A stretch of 64,000 nucleotides of DNA from Aeromicrobium piscarium (GTDB lineage: Bacteria; Actinomycetota; Actinomycetes; Propionibacteriales; Nocardioidaceae): the NCBI RefSeq assembly GCF_007421815.1, contig NZ_VLNT01000003.1:211067-275066 (forward strand). Reading direction: 5' to 3'. The translations under genes and the position numbers were made by a program. Each line of letters begins with the position of its first letter. The first letter of the stretch is position 1. Under the pieces are notes generated by a model, which saw only the letters and a program-made list of their open reading frames with translations, searched no databases and had not been told where the DNA came from. Shown piece by piece: positions 23,361-33,137 of this stretch.

Positions 23361-23492
23361 GCGGTGAGCTGTCCCACATCCCGCCTCGCGGAGCGGTGAG
23401 CTATCCCGCACGTTCCGCGCTCTGGTGCGTGGTAGCTCACCGCCGGCGTCAAACCGGTCCACTCGGCGATCAAGGATGGACTACTCACCACC
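23361..23492. repeat. Repeat region R1: four copies of a GCGGTGAGCTA word, direct and inverted
   Basis: The 223 bases between uvrA and the hydrolase hold no gene. They contain GCGGTGAGCTG (23361), GCGGTGAGCTA (23393), the inverse TAGCTCACCGC (23433-23443) and a weaker inverse CTACTCACCACC (23481-23492). Copies two and three form an 11-bp perfect stem, with an inner CGCAC/GTGCG stem (23407-23411 and 23425-23429). Function is unknown. Confidence 0.65.
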
Positions 23493-23507
23493 CAGGAGCG
23501 GGGACGC

Positions 23508-23513
23508 TAGGGT
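23508..23513 (+). promoter_or_regulatory. -10 element (TAGGGT) for a leaderless hydrolase mRNA
   Basis: TAGGGT ends 6 bases before the ATG at 23520, and no ribosome site is present. Transcription would begin at or next to the start codon. No clear -35 was seen. Confidence 0.45.
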
Positions 23514-23519
23514 CGGGCC

Positions 23520-24173
23520 ATGACGTACACGGGAGAAGTCGAAGTCGGTGGAGCTCCGGATGTGCGGGAGGCCGGCGATCTGCGGATCACCAAGGTCGCC
23601 GTCGGGCCGATGAGCAACAACGCCTACCTGCTGCAGTGCACGATCACCGGCGAGCAGGCACTGATCGACGCGGCCGCCGAGACGCCGCGTCTGCTGGAGC
23701 TCGTCGGCGACGCCGGTCTCGCGCGGGTCGTCACCACCCATCGTCATCCCGATCACGTGCAGGCACTCCCCGATGTCGTCGCGGCGACCGGCGCGCAGAC
23801 CGTGGCGGGCGAGGACGATGCGGACGAGCTGCCCGTGCCCGTCGACGTGCGGGTGCGCACCGGTGCTCGCATCGTGGTCGGCACCTGTGAGCTCGAGGTG
23901 ATCGAGATCGTGGGCCACACGCCCGGGTCAATCGTCCTGGCCTATGACGACCCCGATGGCATCGTGCACCTCTTCACGGGTGACTCGCTCTTCCCCGGAG
24001 GCGTGGGCAAGACCTGGTCGGAGGAGGATTTCCGGAGCCTCATCGGCGATGTCGAGTCCAAGATCTTCGGGCGCTTCGACGACGACACCTGGTTCTACCC
24101 CGGCCACGGCAATGACTCCACCCTTGGCGCCGAACGCCCGCACCTCAGCGAATGGCGCGACCGCGGGTGGTGA
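23520..24173 (+). CDS. MBL-fold metallo-hydrolase (glyoxalase II-like)
   Basis: This 217-residue protein has the metallo-beta-lactamase metal motif THRHPDHV (H74, H76, D78, H79), a further metal histidine in VGHTPGS near residue 140, an aspartate in FTGDSLFPGG near residue 158, and a last histidine in FYPGHGND near residue 200. This is the glyoxalase II-like layout, often a thioester or persulfide hydrolase. The substrate is not known. It stands alone, convergent with the P450 gene 3 bases away. Confidence 0.85.
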   Translation: MTYTGEVEVGGAPDVREAGDLRITKVAVGPMSNNAYLLQCTITGEQALIDAAAETPRLLELVGDAGLARVVTTHRHPDHVQALPDVVAATGAQTVAGEDDADELPVPVDVRVRTGARIVVGTCELEVIEIVGHTPGSIVLAYDDPDGIVHLFTGDSLFPGGVGKTWSEEDFRSLIGDVESKIFGRFDDDTWFYPGHGNDSTLGAERPHLSEWRDRGW

Positions 24174-24176
24174 CGG

Positions 24177-25457
24177 CTACCAGGTGACGGGGAGCTCGTC
24201 GATGCCGAAGACGAAGCTGAGCTGACGGAACTCCAGATCGCTCTCGGGGACCGCCAGCCCGAGCGCCGGGAACCGTTGCAGCAGCTTGGGCAGCACGATC
24301 CGCAGCTCCATCCGCGCCAGCTCGGCACCGATACAGCGATGGATGCCGTGCCCGAAGGCCAAGTGTCCGCTGGTCGGCACCCGATAGGGATCGAACTCGT
24401 CAGGGCGCTCTCCCGCGCTCTTCGGGTCGCGATTGGCGGCGCTCAACGAGGCCAGGACGACATCGCCCTTCTTCAATGACGTGCCGAACAGCTCCATGTC
24501 CTGTTTCGCGAACCGCGGGAACGCCACCTGCACCACCGCCAGGTAGCGCAGCAGCTCCTCGATCACCCGGTCCACGGTCTCGCGATTACCGGACCGCACC
24601 AGGTCGGCATAGGTCGGGTCGCGGTGCAGGACGATCGTGCTCAGCGCGATCATCCCCGCCGTGGTCTCGAAGCCCCCGGTGAAGACACCGTCGGCGAGCC
24701 CGGCGAGATCGACATCGGAGATCTGCTCGCCCTCGGCCTGGATGATCTGCCCGATGAGGCCCGGCCCCGGCTCGACCCGCTGACGCGCCACGGCATCGAA
24801 GAGGAACTCGCGCTGGGCGGAGACCGCGCCGAAGGCAGCAGCCGCGCCGTTCGTGGCATCGAAGCGCTGGCTGCCCAGCTTCGCGAACTCCTCGCGATCG
24901 TCGTAGTCCAGGCCCAGCAGCGCGCAGATCGTGTTGAACGGCACCGGGAAGGCGACGTGTTTGGCCAGATCGGCCCCGGGACCGGCCTGTTCGAGCGCAT
25001 CGAGGGCCTCATCGGCGATCCGGTCGATCATCGGCTCCAGGCGAGCAAGCCGGCGCATGGTGAACTCCGGCGTCACGATCTTGCGTAGCCGCGTGTGCAA
25101 CGGCGGATCGGTGAAGCCGAGGCCGCCGATATCGTCGGAGGTCGCCGGTCCCGATCCGCTGAACAGGTGCCGGATGTCGTTCGAGTAGGCGTCTCGGGAG
25201 GTCAGCACCTCACGGGCCTCGGCGTGCCCCGTGATCAGATAGGCGTCGAAGGCGAACGGGAGATCGAGTTTGCGCAACGGAGACCCGGCCCGGTACTCGG
25301 CCATCTCGGCCACCGGATCGGTGCCCTCACGCTGCAATGGCCGCTTGGTCTCCTCGGGGATGAAGGAGATCCGGGAGAGATCGATTCCGCGCTTGCGCAC
25401 GTGCCGACGCGCCAGGGCACCGCCCAGGCGCGCGCCATAGGTCCTCAACAACGACAC
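24177..25457 (-). CDS. Cytochrome P450
   Basis: This roughly 426-residue cytoplasmic P450 has the haem loop FGHGIHRCIGAEL with the iron cysteine near residue 375, the I-helix stretch GVFTGGFETTAGMIAL near residue 255, and an ExxR motif in EELLRYL near residue 300. Bacterial class I P450s need a ferredoxin and reductase, and no dedicated pair lies next to it. The start is uncertain: a GTG at 25457 fits the usual length, 25472 is also possible, and no ribosome site is visible. It is divergent from an APC permease, which might share its substrate; that is speculation. Confidence 0.9.
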   Translation of the reverse strand: MSLLRTYGARLGGALARRHVRKRGIDLSRISFIPEETKRPLQREGTDPVAEMAEYRAGSPLRKLDLPFAFDAYLITGHAEAREVLTSRDAYSNDIRHLFSGSGPATSDDIGGLGFTDPPLHTRLRKIVTPEFTMRRLARLEPMIDRIADEALDALEQAGPGADLAKHVAFPVPFNTICALLGLDYDDREEFAKLGSQRFDATNGAAAAFGAVSAQREFLFDAVARQRVEPGPGLIGQIIQAEGEQISDVDLAGLADGVFTGGFETTAGMIALSTIVLHRDPTYADLVRSGNRETVDRVIEELLRYLAVVQVAFPRFAKQDMELFGTSLKKGDVVLASLSAANRDPKSAGERPDEFDPYRVPTSGHLAFGHGIHRCIGAELARMELRIVLPKLLQRFPALGLAVPESDLEFRQLSFVFGIDELPVTW

Positions 25458-25547
25458 CGCAACACCGTACACGTACCGGTTGCCGCGAGGATCGAGGCGG
25501 AGCAGTGTTGGACCACACACCAGCTCGGCAGAGACAAGGCGACGACG

Positions 25548-26957
25548 ATGACCACCCAGACCTCCCAGCAGCCGGAACTCCGCCGGGTGATGGGGCCGAA
25601 GCTGCTCCTGTTGTTCATCGTCGGCGACATCCTCGGCACCGGTGTCTACGCTCTCACCGGTCAGGTGGCCGCCGAGGTCGGGGGCGCGGCGTGGCTGCCC
25701 TTCCTCATCGCCTTCGCGGTGGCCCTCTTGACGGCCTTCTCCTATCTGGAGCTCGTGACCAAGTACCCGCAAGCCGCCGGCGCCGCCCTGTACGTGCACA
25801 AGGCCTTCGGGATCCACCTGCTGACCTTCATGATCGCCTTCACGGTCATGTGCTCGGGTATCACCTCGGCATCGACGGCCGCGCGAGCCTTCGCCTCCAA
25901 TCTGGCCGTCGGGGTCGGCTGGGAGGCCGGCAACACCTCGATCATGGCCATGGCTCTCGGCTTCATGCTCGTCGTCGCGGCGATCAACCTGCGCGGCGTC
26001 AGCGAGGGCGTCAAGACCAATGCCGTGCTGACGATGATCGAGTTGTCGGGCCTGCTGCTGGTGATCCTCGTCGGCTTCTACGCGATCGCCGGGGGCGACG
26101 CGGACTGGGGCCGTGTGATCGCCTTCGAGACGCCGGACGACAAGAACGTCTTCCTGGCCGTCACGACCGCCACCTCGCTGGCCTTCTTCGCGATGGTCGG
26201 CTTCGAGGACTCGGTGAACATGGCCGAGGAATGCCACGAGCCCAATCGTATCTTCCCGCGGATCATGCTCACCGGTCTCGGCATCGCCGGCGGCACCTAC
26301 GTGCTGGTCTCCATCTGCGCCGTGGCGCTCGTGCCGGTCGGCGACCTCGCCAGCAACGACACGCCCTTGGTGACCGTCGTCGAACGGGGCGCACCGAACC
26401 TGCCGATCGCCGACATCCTGCCCTTCATCTCCATGTTCGCCGTCGCGAACTCTGCCCTCATCAACATGCTGATGGCCAGCCGTCTGCTCTACGGCATGGC
26501 CCGGCAGGGCGTCATCCCGGGTGTGCTGTCCCGCGTGGGACAGCGACGTCGAACTCCCTACGTGTCGATCATCTTCACGACGCTGATCGCCCTGGCCCTC
26601 ATCGCCTATGTCTCCTATGCCAGTGAGAATGCCGTCTCGGTACTAGGCGGAACGACCTCGCTCCTACTCCTCGCGGTCTTCGGCGTCGTCAACGCCGCCG
26701 TGCTGGTGCTGCGGCGCGACCGCGTGGACCACGGTCACTTCCGCACGTGGACGCCGGTGGCGCTCCTGGGAGTGCTGTCGTGCCTGTACCTGGTGACCCC
26801 GCTGTCGGGACGCCCCGCGGCCGAGTACGAGGTCGCCGCGATCCTGTTGTCCCTCGGACTGGTGCTCAGCATCCCGATGTACATCGCCAGCCGCCGCCGG
26901 GGACAACGATTGAAGGCCGTGGAAGAGTCCGACGAGCCTCGATCCCACCGCAGCTGA
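25548..26957 (+). CDS. APC-superfamily amino acid permease
   Basis: This 469-residue protein has about 12 hydrophobic segments. LLLFIVGDILGTGVYALTG near residue 18 is the first half-helix with the glycine-rich substrate turn, and GFEDSVNMAEECHEPNR near residue 220 is the conserved loop of the family. It probably imports an amino acid or amine by proton symport. The ATG at 25548 is favoured because the first helix follows directly; the open frame continues upstream inside the opposite P450 gene. The ribosome site is weak (AAGGCG). Confidence 0.85.
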   Translation: MTTQTSQQPELRRVMGPKLLLLFIVGDILGTGVYALTGQVAAEVGGAAWLPFLIAFAVALLTAFSYLELVTKYPQAAGAALYVHKAFGIHLLTFMIAFTVMCSGITSASTAARAFASNLAVGVGWEAGNTSIMAMALGFMLVVAAINLRGVSEGVKTNAVLTMIELSGLLLVILVGFYAIAGGDADWGRVIAFETPDDKNVFLAVTTATSLAFFAMVGFEDSVNMAEECHEPNRIFPRIMLTGLGIAGGTYVLVSICAVALVPVGDLASNDTPLVTVVERGAPNLPIADILPFISMFAVANSALINMLMASRLLYGMARQGVIPGVLSRVGQRRRTPYVSIIFTTLIALALIAYVSYASENAVSVLGGTTSLLLLAVFGVVNAAVLVLRRDRVDHGHFRTWTPVALLGVLSCLYLVTPLSGRPAAEYEVAAILLSLGLVLSIPMYIASRRRGQRLKAVEESDEPRSHRS

Positions 26958-26961
26958 GGTC

Positions 26962-27951
26962 CTACCCGTCGGTCCGAGACGCGTCACTCGTCGCGTGGCG
27001 GGCCGAGTACCAGAGACTGACGACCGCCGTCACGGCGAGTATCGCGATGATGACTCCGAGGCTGACCAGCGTCGGAATCGATGGCACCGGGACGGGCTCG
27101 CCGCCGTTGATGAAGGGGAGCTCGTTCTCGTGCAGAGCCTCCAGAACCAACTTGACGCCGATGAAGAACAGCAGCAGAGCCAGCCCGTACGACAAGAAGA
27201 CCAGCCGCTGCAGCAGGCCGCCGATGAGGAAGTACAGCTGACGCAGTCCCATGAGAGCGAACACGTTCGCGGTGAAGACGAGATAGGGCTCGCGGGTCAG
27301 TCCGAAGATCGCAGGGATCGAATCGAGTGCGAACATGACATCGGTGGTGCCCAGCGCCACGATGACCAGCGCCATCGGCGTGACGGCGCGTTTGCCTCCT
27401 TCTCGCACGACCAGAGTCAGACCGTGCCATTCGTCGCTCATCCGGAAGCGGCGTCGTGCGAACCGAACCACGGCGTTCTCGGCGTCGTCCTCGTCATCGC
27501 CGCCGAAGGCGAGCTTGGCGGCCGTGTAGACGAGGAAGGCGCCGAAGACGTAGAACACCCAGGACAGGTTCTCGATGGCGGCAGCGCCCATGGCGATGAA
27601 GATCCCGCGGAAGACCAGTGCCAGGATGATGCCGACCAGCAGGGCCTCCTGTTGGTACTTCCGCGGCACCCCGAAGCTCGCCATGATGATGATGAAGATG
27701 AACAGGTTGTCGATCGACAGGCTGTACTCGGTGAGCCAGCCGGCGAAGAACTCGATGCCCCGGTCCTGGCCGTGACGCCACCAGACGAAGAATCCGAAGA
27801 GGATCGCGAGGCCGATATAGAAGGACAACGCCAGGGACGTCTCACGGGTGGACGGTTCATGGGGCCGCCGCGCGATGACGAGGATGTCGACGAGCAGGAT
27901 GGCGATGGTGACGCCGAGGGTGATACCCCATTCGAGCGCAGAGACGTTCAC
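26962..27951 (-). CDS. TerC/Alx family integral membrane protein
   Basis: This 329-residue protein has about 8-9 membrane segments and the TerC signatures LTEYSLSIDNLFIFIIIMAS near residue 72 and VALGTTDVMFALDSIPAIFG near residue 200. The acidic residues in these helices fit metal binding; relatives export manganese (Alx, MntX-like) or belong to tellurite resistance sets. The GTG at 27951 has GGAGG 9 bases upstream. The 181 bases before it (27952-28132) hold no gene; a CACAAT-like -10 on this strand near 28075 is a weak promoter candidate. Confidence 0.9.
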   Translation of the reverse strand: MNVSALEWGITLGVTIAILLVDILVIARRPHEPSTRETSLALSFYIGLAILFGFFVWWRHGQDRGIEFFAGWLTEYSLSIDNLFIFIIIMASFGVPRKYQQEALLVGIILALVFRGIFIAMGAAAIENLSWVFYVFGAFLVYTAAKLAFGGDDEDDAENAVVRFARRRFRMSDEWHGLTLVVREGGKRAVTPMALVIVALGTTDVMFALDSIPAIFGLTREPYLVFTANVFALMGLRQLYFLIGGLLQRLVFLSYGLALLLFFIGVKLVLEALHENELPFINGGEPVPVPSIPTLVSLGVIIAILAVTAVVSLWYSARHATSDASRTDG

Positions 27952-28132
27952 GCGTGATGTCCTCCGAGTGTGGGTGGGCCGCCGGAGGTCTCGCCCGTCG
28001 CGACCCGTCCCGTCGCTGAGGAGTCCCCCTGGGCGGTGGCGCTGCGGCGAAGGAACGGTGTCCTCCGCCGACCATTGTGGCACCGCGGCGGCTCGAACTC
28101 GCGGCGAGGAGCGGGACGGACGAGCGAAGGGG

Positions 28133-28873
28133 TCAACCCACCGCAGACGTCTCCCCGGCGTGCAGGCTGAGCCGGATCGATCGTCGATGCAGGTCGACAT
28201 CGGCGTCCGCCCGGTCGAGGGCGTCGGGTGGAGCGGTCTGCGGCTCGAGACAGATCGCGGACTCGCGTTCGGTGTAGACGACCCACCACGGAGTGTCGGC
28301 TTCGAGCTGCAGCGCCAGCACGCCGGGCCATCGCACCACCGGAGCGGACCGCAGGCGGAAACAGTCATCCCACGGGCCCGGCGGCACGGGGACGCGTCTG
28401 CCCGTGGGGAGATGGTCGTCACCGCGCTCGAGCATGAACTCCGCCGGCAGTTCGACCACTGCGGCGCTCCCGCTCACCTCCCGCCGCAGCCAAGGATGGA
28501 GACCCAGCACCGCCGGGGCGCCGGTGGCGGCCGGCTGCCACTCGAGGCCGATGTGCAGAGCTCGCGGACCGACCCGATAGCGCAGGCGCGCCGATCCCGG
28601 CAGCGGGCCGTCGACGATGTCCAGCACGAGGTCCGAACCGTCGACGCGCCAGACCCGGTCTCGCCCGAGACCATGTGCCCGGTGACCGCGCCAGCGGCCG
28701 GCCCACGGCACCATCGCGAAGATGCCGCCGGCCGTCGAGGGATCCTCGTCCGGATCGCCGCTGCCGCCGACGACCTCATGATCGCCGAACCGCAACGAGG
28801 TGATCCGTCCTCCCGCGGACGGATCGATGGTGGCCTCGACGCCGTCGTCGACGAGTCGCAGCAGCTCAGGCAC
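28133..28873 (-). CDS. Aldose 1-epimerase (mutarotase) family protein
   Basis: This 246-residue protein matches the galactose mutarotase family: [19 protein letters not shown] at the start, the catalytic-type histidine in VLGLHPWL near residue 123, and the catalytic-type glutamate in [11 protein letters not shown] near residue 212. It would speed conversion between alpha and beta sugars, or act on a hexose phosphate as YeaD does. At 246 residues it is shorter than GalM (about 340). It overlaps the uvrB end by 8 bp and starts with GTG. Confidence 0.85.
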   Translation of the reverse strand: MPELLRLVDDGVEATIDPSAGGRITSLRFGDHEVVGGSGDPDEDPSTAGGIFAMVPWAGRWRGHRAHGLGRDRVWRVDGSDLVLDIVDGPLPGSARLRYRVGPRALHIGLEWQPAATGAPAVLGLHPWLRREVSGSAAVVELPAEFMLERGDDHLPTGRRVPVPPGPWDDCFRLRSAPVVRWPGVLALQLEADTPWWVVYTERESAICLEPQTAPPDALDRADADVDLHRRSIRLSLHAGETSAVG

Positions 28874-30944
28874 CGGCCTCGATCATGCCGCGAAGCTCCT
28901 TCTTGAGATCGCCGATCTCGTCGCGGAGACGGGCCGCCACCTCGAACTGCAGCTCCTCGGCAGCCTGATGCATCTGCTGGTTCAGCTGATCGATGAGTGA
29001 GGCCAGTTCGCCGGAGGGCATGTCTCCTGCGGCCTTCTCCCCCAGCGGCACGGCCACCCCCTTGCGGCGGTGGTCGCCGGTGGCGGCGAGCAGGTTCTTG
29101 GTGTCGGCATCCTCACGCGCGAGCAGGTCGGTGATGTCGCCGATCTTCTTGCGCAGCGGCTGCGGGTCGATGCCGCGCTCCCGGTTGTAGGCGACCTGCT
29201 TCTCGCGGCGGCGGTTGGTCTCCTCGATCGCGAACTCCATCGAGTCCGTGATGGTGTCGGCGTACATGATGACCTGACCGGAGACATTGCGAGCCGCACG
29301 GCCGATGGTCTGGATGAGGGAACGCTCTGAGCGAAGGAAGCCCTCCTTGTCGGCATCGAGGATCGCCACCAGGCTCACCTCAGGCAGGTCGAGGCCCTCG
29401 CGGAGCAGGTTGATGCCGACGAGGACGTCATACTCGCCCATCCGCAGCTCGCGGAGCAGCTCGACGCGACGCAGGGTGTCGACCTCACTGTGGAGATAGC
29501 GCGTGCGGATGCCGGCTTCGAGGAGGTAGTCGGTGAGGTCCTCGGACATCTTCTTGGTGAGGGTGGTGACGAGCACGCGCTCGCCCTTCTCGACCCGTCC
29601 GTTGATCTCATCGACCAGATCGTCGATCTGCCCCTTGGTGGGCTTGACGATGACCTCGGGATCGACCAGCCCTGTGGGCCGGATGATCTGCTCGACCACG
29701 TCGCCACCGACCTTGTCGAGCTCGTACGAGCCCGGGGTGGCCGACAGGTAGATGGTCTGGCCGATGCGCTCGAGGAACTCCGGCCACTTCAGCGGACGAT
29801 TGTCCATCGCGCTCGGCAGCCGGAAGCCGTGCTCGACCAGCGAGCGCTTGCGGCTCATGTCGCCCTCGTACATCGCCCCGATCTGCGGGATCGTGACATG
29901 CGACTCGTCGACGACCAGCATGAAATCGTCCGGGAAGTAGTCCAAGAGGCAGTTGGGGGCGGTGCCCGGGGCGCGGCCGTCCATGTGCAGGGAGTAGTTC
30001 TCGATGCCCGAGCAGGTCCCGACCTGCTCCATCATCTCCAGGTCGTAGGTGGTGCGCATACGCAGCCGCTGGGCCTCGAGCAGCTTGCCCTCGCGCTCGA
30101 GCACCTGAAGCCGTTCCTCCAGCTCGCGCTGGATGCCCTCGATGGCCCGGGTCATGACATCCTGGCCGGCGGCATAGTGGGTGGCGGCACCGACGAAGAG
30201 CTCCTTGTCGTCGCTGAGCACCTCGCCGGTGAGCGGATGCAGGGTCATCAGCCGTTCGATCTCATCGCCGAAGAACTCGATGCGCACCGCCATCTCCTGG
30301 TAGACCGGGAAGATCTCGAGGGTGTCGCCCTTGACCCGGAAGGTGCCGCGCGTCGCGGCGACGTCATTGCGGACGTACTGCGCCTGGACGAGGGTGCGGA
30401 GCAGCTCGTCGCGGTCGACCTCGTCGCCGACCTTGAAGCCGATCATGCGGTTGAGGTACTCCTGCGCCGAGCCCAGACCGTAGATACAGGACACCGTGGC
30501 CACCACGACCACGTCGCGACGGGTGAGCAGCGACCAGGTGGCCGAGTGCCGCAGCCGCTCGACCTCCTCGTTGATCGAGGAGTCCTTCTCGATGTAGGTA
30601 TCGGACTGCGCGATGTACGCCTCAGGCTGGTAGTAGTCGTAGTACGAGACGAAGTACTCGACCGCGTTGTTCGGCAGCAACTCGCGCAACTCATTGGCGA
30701 ACTGGGCGGCGAGGGTCTTGTTGGGCAGGAGGACGAGCATCGGGCGCTGGAGCTGCTCGGCGATCCAGGCCGTCGTGGCCGTCTTGCCCGTGCCCGTCGC
30801 GCCCATCAGCACGACATCGGGCGTACCCCCCGTGATGCGCTTACTGATCTCGGCGATCGCGGCGGGTTGGTCCCCGGCCGGCGCGTAGTCCGAGACGACC
30901 TCGAACGGCGCCACTTGACGGGTCAACTCGGTCGCTGATCTCAT
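28866..30944 (-). CDS. uvrB: Excinuclease ABC subunit B
   Basis: This 692-residue helicase-like protein verifies the lesion and loads UvrC. Walker A is [13 protein letters not shown] near residue 50, the beta-hairpin that threads DNA has [12 protein letters not shown] near residue 100, and helicase motif VI is in QTIGRAARN near residue 545. A UVR motif closes the C-terminus (about 640-680). The ATG at 30944 is preferred over the upstream in-frame codon at 31004 because a -10-like TACGCT ends 7 bases before it and no ribosome site exists, suggesting a leaderless message. Confidence 0.96.
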   Translation of the reverse strand: MRSATELTRQVAPFEVVSDYAPAGDQPAAIAEISKRITGGTPDVVLMGATGTGKTATTAWIAEQLQRPMLVLLPNKTLAAQFANELRELLPNNAVEYFVSYYDYYQPEAYIAQSDTYIEKDSSINEEVERLRHSATWSLLTRRDVVVVATVSCIYGLGSAQEYLNRMIGFKVGDEVDRDELLRTLVQAQYVRNDVAATRGTFRVKGDTLEIFPVYQEMAVRIEFFGDEIERLMTLHPLTGEVLSDDKELFVGAATHYAAGQDVMTRAIEGIQRELEERLQVLEREGKLLEAQRLRMRTTYDLEMMEQVGTCSGIENYSLHMDGRAPGTAPNCLLDYFPDDFMLVVDESHVTIPQIGAMYEGDMSRKRSLVEHGFRLPSAMDNRPLKWPEFLERIGQTIYLSATPGSYELDKVGGDVVEQIIRPTGLVDPEVIVKPTKGQIDDLVDEINGRVEKGERVLVTTLTKKMSEDLTDYLLEAGIRTRYLHSEVDTLRRVELLRELRMGEYDVLVGINLLREGLDLPEVSLVAILDADKEGFLRSERSLIQTIGRAARNVSGQVIMYADTITDSMEFAIEETNRRREKQVAYNRERGIDPQPLRKKIGDITDLLAREDADTKNLLAATGDHRRKGVAVPLGEKAAGDMPSGELASLIDQLNQQMHQAAEELQFEVAARLRDEIGDLKKELRGMIEAGA

Positions 30945-30951
30945 ATCGACC

Positions 30952-30957
30952 AGCGTA
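30952..30957 (-). promoter_or_regulatory. -10 element (TACGCT) for leaderless uvrB
   Basis: On the minus strand TACGCT is followed by 7 bases and then the uvrB ATG. No Shine-Dalgarno sequence is present. I saw no LexA-type SOS box here. Confidence 0.4.
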
Positions 30958-30985
30958 CGCCGGGCCACTGACAAGAACCGATCGA

Positions 30986-30991
30986 TACAGT
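30986..30991 (+). promoter_or_regulatory. -10 element (TACAGT) for leaderless tetR
   Basis: TACAGT ends 6 bases before the ATG at 30998, with no ribosome site between. The uvrB and tetR promoters are back to back within 53 bases. Confidence 0.45.
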
Positions 30992-30997
30992 GAGCCC

Positions 30998-31672
30998 ATG
31001 TCACCAGACGAGCGGCGGGCCCGCCGCGCCCGGGAGATCGTCGACGCCACCCGCACCTTGTTCGACCAGCGAGGGATGCGCGAGGCGCAGATCGACGACA
31101 TCGCCAAGAAGGTCGGCATCAACCGGGCCATCATCTACCGGCACTTCACGACGAAGGAAGAACTCTTCGCGATGACGCTGGTGGACTACCTCGGCGAGCT
31201 CGGTGATCGGATGGCCGAGGCCGACGCGAACGCCGGCACACCCACGGAACGCCTGGACGCCCAGGCCGAGGCCTTCTTCGCCTACGGCACCGCGTTCCCG
31301 GCCTTCGTCGACTGCGCCCAGGCGCTGCTGCGCTTCCGCGGCACCGACCTCGTGGACGAGGTGAGCCAGAATCGTCTCGTCGAGTTGGGCCAGGCGATGT
31401 TCCAGTGCCTGGACCACGTGGTGCGGGCGCTCGAGGCCGGCAATGCCACCGGCGAGTTCGCCGTGAGCGATCCGCAGCTGCTCGCCAATGTGCTCTACGC
31501 GCAGGGCCTCGGCGTCCTCAATCTCGTCGGCTTCCAGAAATCGATCCGCGAGTTGAACTCCGGCATGCCGGTCATGGCGGATCTCCCTCTGGGAGAGGTC
31601 GTGTCGTGGGCGAAGAGGGCCATGGTCGCGATGGCGGTATCCCCGACCTCCGCCGCTGCCGGCGAGGGATGA
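30998..31672 (+). CDS. TetR-family transcriptional regulator
   Basis: This 224-residue protein has an N-terminal TetR DNA-binding domain: [18 protein letters not shown], then the turn [20 protein letters not shown] (residues about 35-58). The remaining helical part is a ligand and dimer domain without strong signatures. It is convergent with the thiolase gene and close to the thiolase/fabG4 divergent promoter, so it could control that fatty acid group; the palindrome at 33100-33114 is a possible target. The link is inferred. Confidence 0.87.
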   Translation: MSPDERRARRAREIVDATRTLFDQRGMREAQIDDIAKKVGINRAIIYRHFTTKEELFAMTLVDYLGELGDRMAEADANAGTPTERLDAQAEAFFAYGTAFPAFVDCAQALLRFRGTDLVDEVSQNRLVELGQAMFQCLDHVVRALEAGNATGEFAVSDPQLLANVLYAQGLGVLNLVGFQKSIRELNSGMPVMADLPLGEVVSWAKRAMVAMAVSPTSAAAGEG

Positions 31673-31690
31673 CCCACCATCCCTCGCCGG
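31659..31690. terminator. Bidirectional terminator between tetR and thiolase
   Basis: CCGGCGAGGGATG (31659-31671) pairs perfectly over 13 bp with CATCCCTCGCCGG (31678-31690) around a 6-nt loop. The stem overlaps the tetR stop and serves both convergent genes. Confidence 0.75.
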
Positions 31691-31707
31691 TCGGTTAGCG
31701 GAACCTC

Positions 31708-33018
31708 TCAGGCCTCGAGGATCGCCACCACGCACTGGCCGCCCGCAGCGCAGACCGAGATCAGACCACGACCCGAACCCTTCTCGTGGAGCAGCTTGGC
31801 GAGATTCGCCACGATGCGGCCGCCGGTCGCCGCGAACGGGTGCGCCGCCGCCAACGAAGAGCCCTTGACGTTCAGCTTGGCGCGATCGATCGATCCCAGT
31901 GGAGCGTCCAGCCCCAGCTTCTGCTTGCAGTAGTCCGCGTCCTCCCAGGCGGCCAGCGTGGTGAGGACCTGGGAGGCGAAGGCCTCGTGGATCTCGTAGA
32001 AGTCGAAGTCCTGCAGCGTCAGCCCGTTGCGCTCGAGCATGCGCGGCACGGCATAGACCGGGGCCATGAGCAGACCCTCGCCACCGTTGACGTAATCGAC
32101 CGCGGCGGTCTCGTAGTCGGTCACATAGGCTAGCGGCTCCCAGCCGCGTGCGGCCGCCTCGTCCTCGGAGGCGAGCAGCACGACCGAGGCGCCGTCCGAC
32201 AGGGGCGTCGAGTTGGCTGCCGTCATCGTGGCACGCTCGCCGAGCTGCTTGCCGAAGACCGGCTTGAGCTTGGCGAGCTTCTCCAGGCTCGAGTCCGCGC
32301 GCAGGTTGTTGTCGCGCTCGACGCCCTTGAACGGTGTGACCAGATCGTCCTGCCAGCCGTCGTCATAGGACGCCGCGAGATGCTGGTGCGAGGCGACCGC
32401 GAGCTCGTCCTGGGCCTCGCGCGAGATCCCCCACTCGTCGCCCGTCAAGGCCTGGGAGTCGCCCATCGAGAGCCCGGTACGCGGCTCCTCGTTGCGGGGC
32501 TGATCGGGGGCGAGGTGCTGCGGACGGATCTTGCTGAGCAGCTTCAACCGCGTCGGCGTGTCCTTGGCCGCGTTGACCTGGATGAGGATCTTGCGCAGCT
32601 TGTCGCCGACCGCGAGCGGCGCGTCACTGGTGGTGTCGGTGCCGCCCGCGATGCCGTAGTCGATCTTGCCCAGGGCGATCTTGTTCGCCACCTGGATGGT
32701 GGCCTGCAGACCGGTGTCGCACGCCTGCTGGATGTCGATGGCAGGGGTGGCCGGGGAGAGCTTCGAGCCGAGGACCGTCTCGCGGGTCAGGTTGAAGTCG
32801 CGACTGTGCTTGAGCACCGCACCGGCGACGACCTCCCCCGGACGATCGCCTTCCAGTCCGAAGCGGTCGACGAGGCCGTTCAACGCCGCCGTCAGCATCT
32901 CCTGATTGGAGACACCCGCGTAGACGGTGTTGGAGCGTGCGAACGGGATGCGGTTGCCGCCGATCACCGCGACGCGGCGGACGGTGGCGTCGTTGGCCGA
33001 AGCCGGCTTCTGGGCCAT
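31708..33018 (-). CDS. Acetyl-CoA acyltransferase (thiolase), FadA2/FadI-like
   Basis: This 436-residue thiolase cleaves or forms 3-ketoacyl-CoA. The nucleophile is C100 in DIQQACDTG; the other active-site parts are EIHEAFASQ near residue 348, HPFAATGGR near residue 395 and the second cysteine in ISVCAAGGQ near residue 425. The neighbours FabG4 and MaoC hydratase, divergent from it, match the order I recall for Rv0243-Rv0242c-Rv0241c of M. tuberculosis, which supports a role in fatty acid turnover. The start is an ATG at 33018. Confidence 0.92.
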   Translation of the reverse strand: MAQKPASANDATVRRVAVIGGNRIPFARSNTVYAGVSNQEMLTAALNGLVDRFGLEGDRPGEVVAGAVLKHSRDFNLTRETVLGSKLSPATPAIDIQQACDTGLQATIQVANKIALGKIDYGIAGGTDTTSDAPLAVGDKLRKILIQVNAAKDTPTRLKLLSKIRPQHLAPDQPRNEEPRTGLSMGDSQALTGDEWGISREAQDELAVASHQHLAASYDDGWQDDLVTPFKGVERDNNLRADSSLEKLAKLKPVFGKQLGERATMTAANSTPLSDGASVVLLASEDEAAARGWEPLAYVTDYETAAVDYVNGGEGLLMAPVYAVPRMLERNGLTLQDFDFYEIHEAFASQVLTTLAAWEDADYCKQKLGLDAPLGSIDRAKLNVKGSSLAAAHPFAATGGRIVANLAKLLHEKGSGRGLISVCAAGGQCVVAILEA

Positions 33019-33099
33019 GACGGACCTTTCTTCGCAGGAGCTGGGACGTCCGTGTGGACTCGCCTGTCACGGCAGGCTACAGTCACACTAACGCGTTCA

Positions 33100-33114
33100 G
33101 ATACCGAGGGTATC
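33100..33114. promoter_or_regulatory. Palindrome GATACC-GAG-GGTATC in the thiolase/fabG4 divergent promoter
   Basis: A perfect 6-3-6 inverted repeat lies in the 119-base gap between two divergent genes, 24 bases before fabG4. Position and symmetry fit a regulator site, perhaps for the nearby TetR protein. The same gap has CCTG-TCACGG-CAGG at 33063-33076. Confidence 0.45.
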
Positions 33115-33137
33115 CGAGAGATAGGACACATGTCGCG

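Noticed and set aside
23361..23492. CRISPR-like array in R1 (also considered for R2 and R3)
   Set aside because: Copies are short (11-20 bases), partly inverted and irregularly spaced, with no leader and no cas genes.
30945..30997. LexA/SOS box before uvrB
   Set aside because: No sequence close to the actinobacterial GAAC-N4-GTTC/TTCG type palindrome is present in the 53-base gap.
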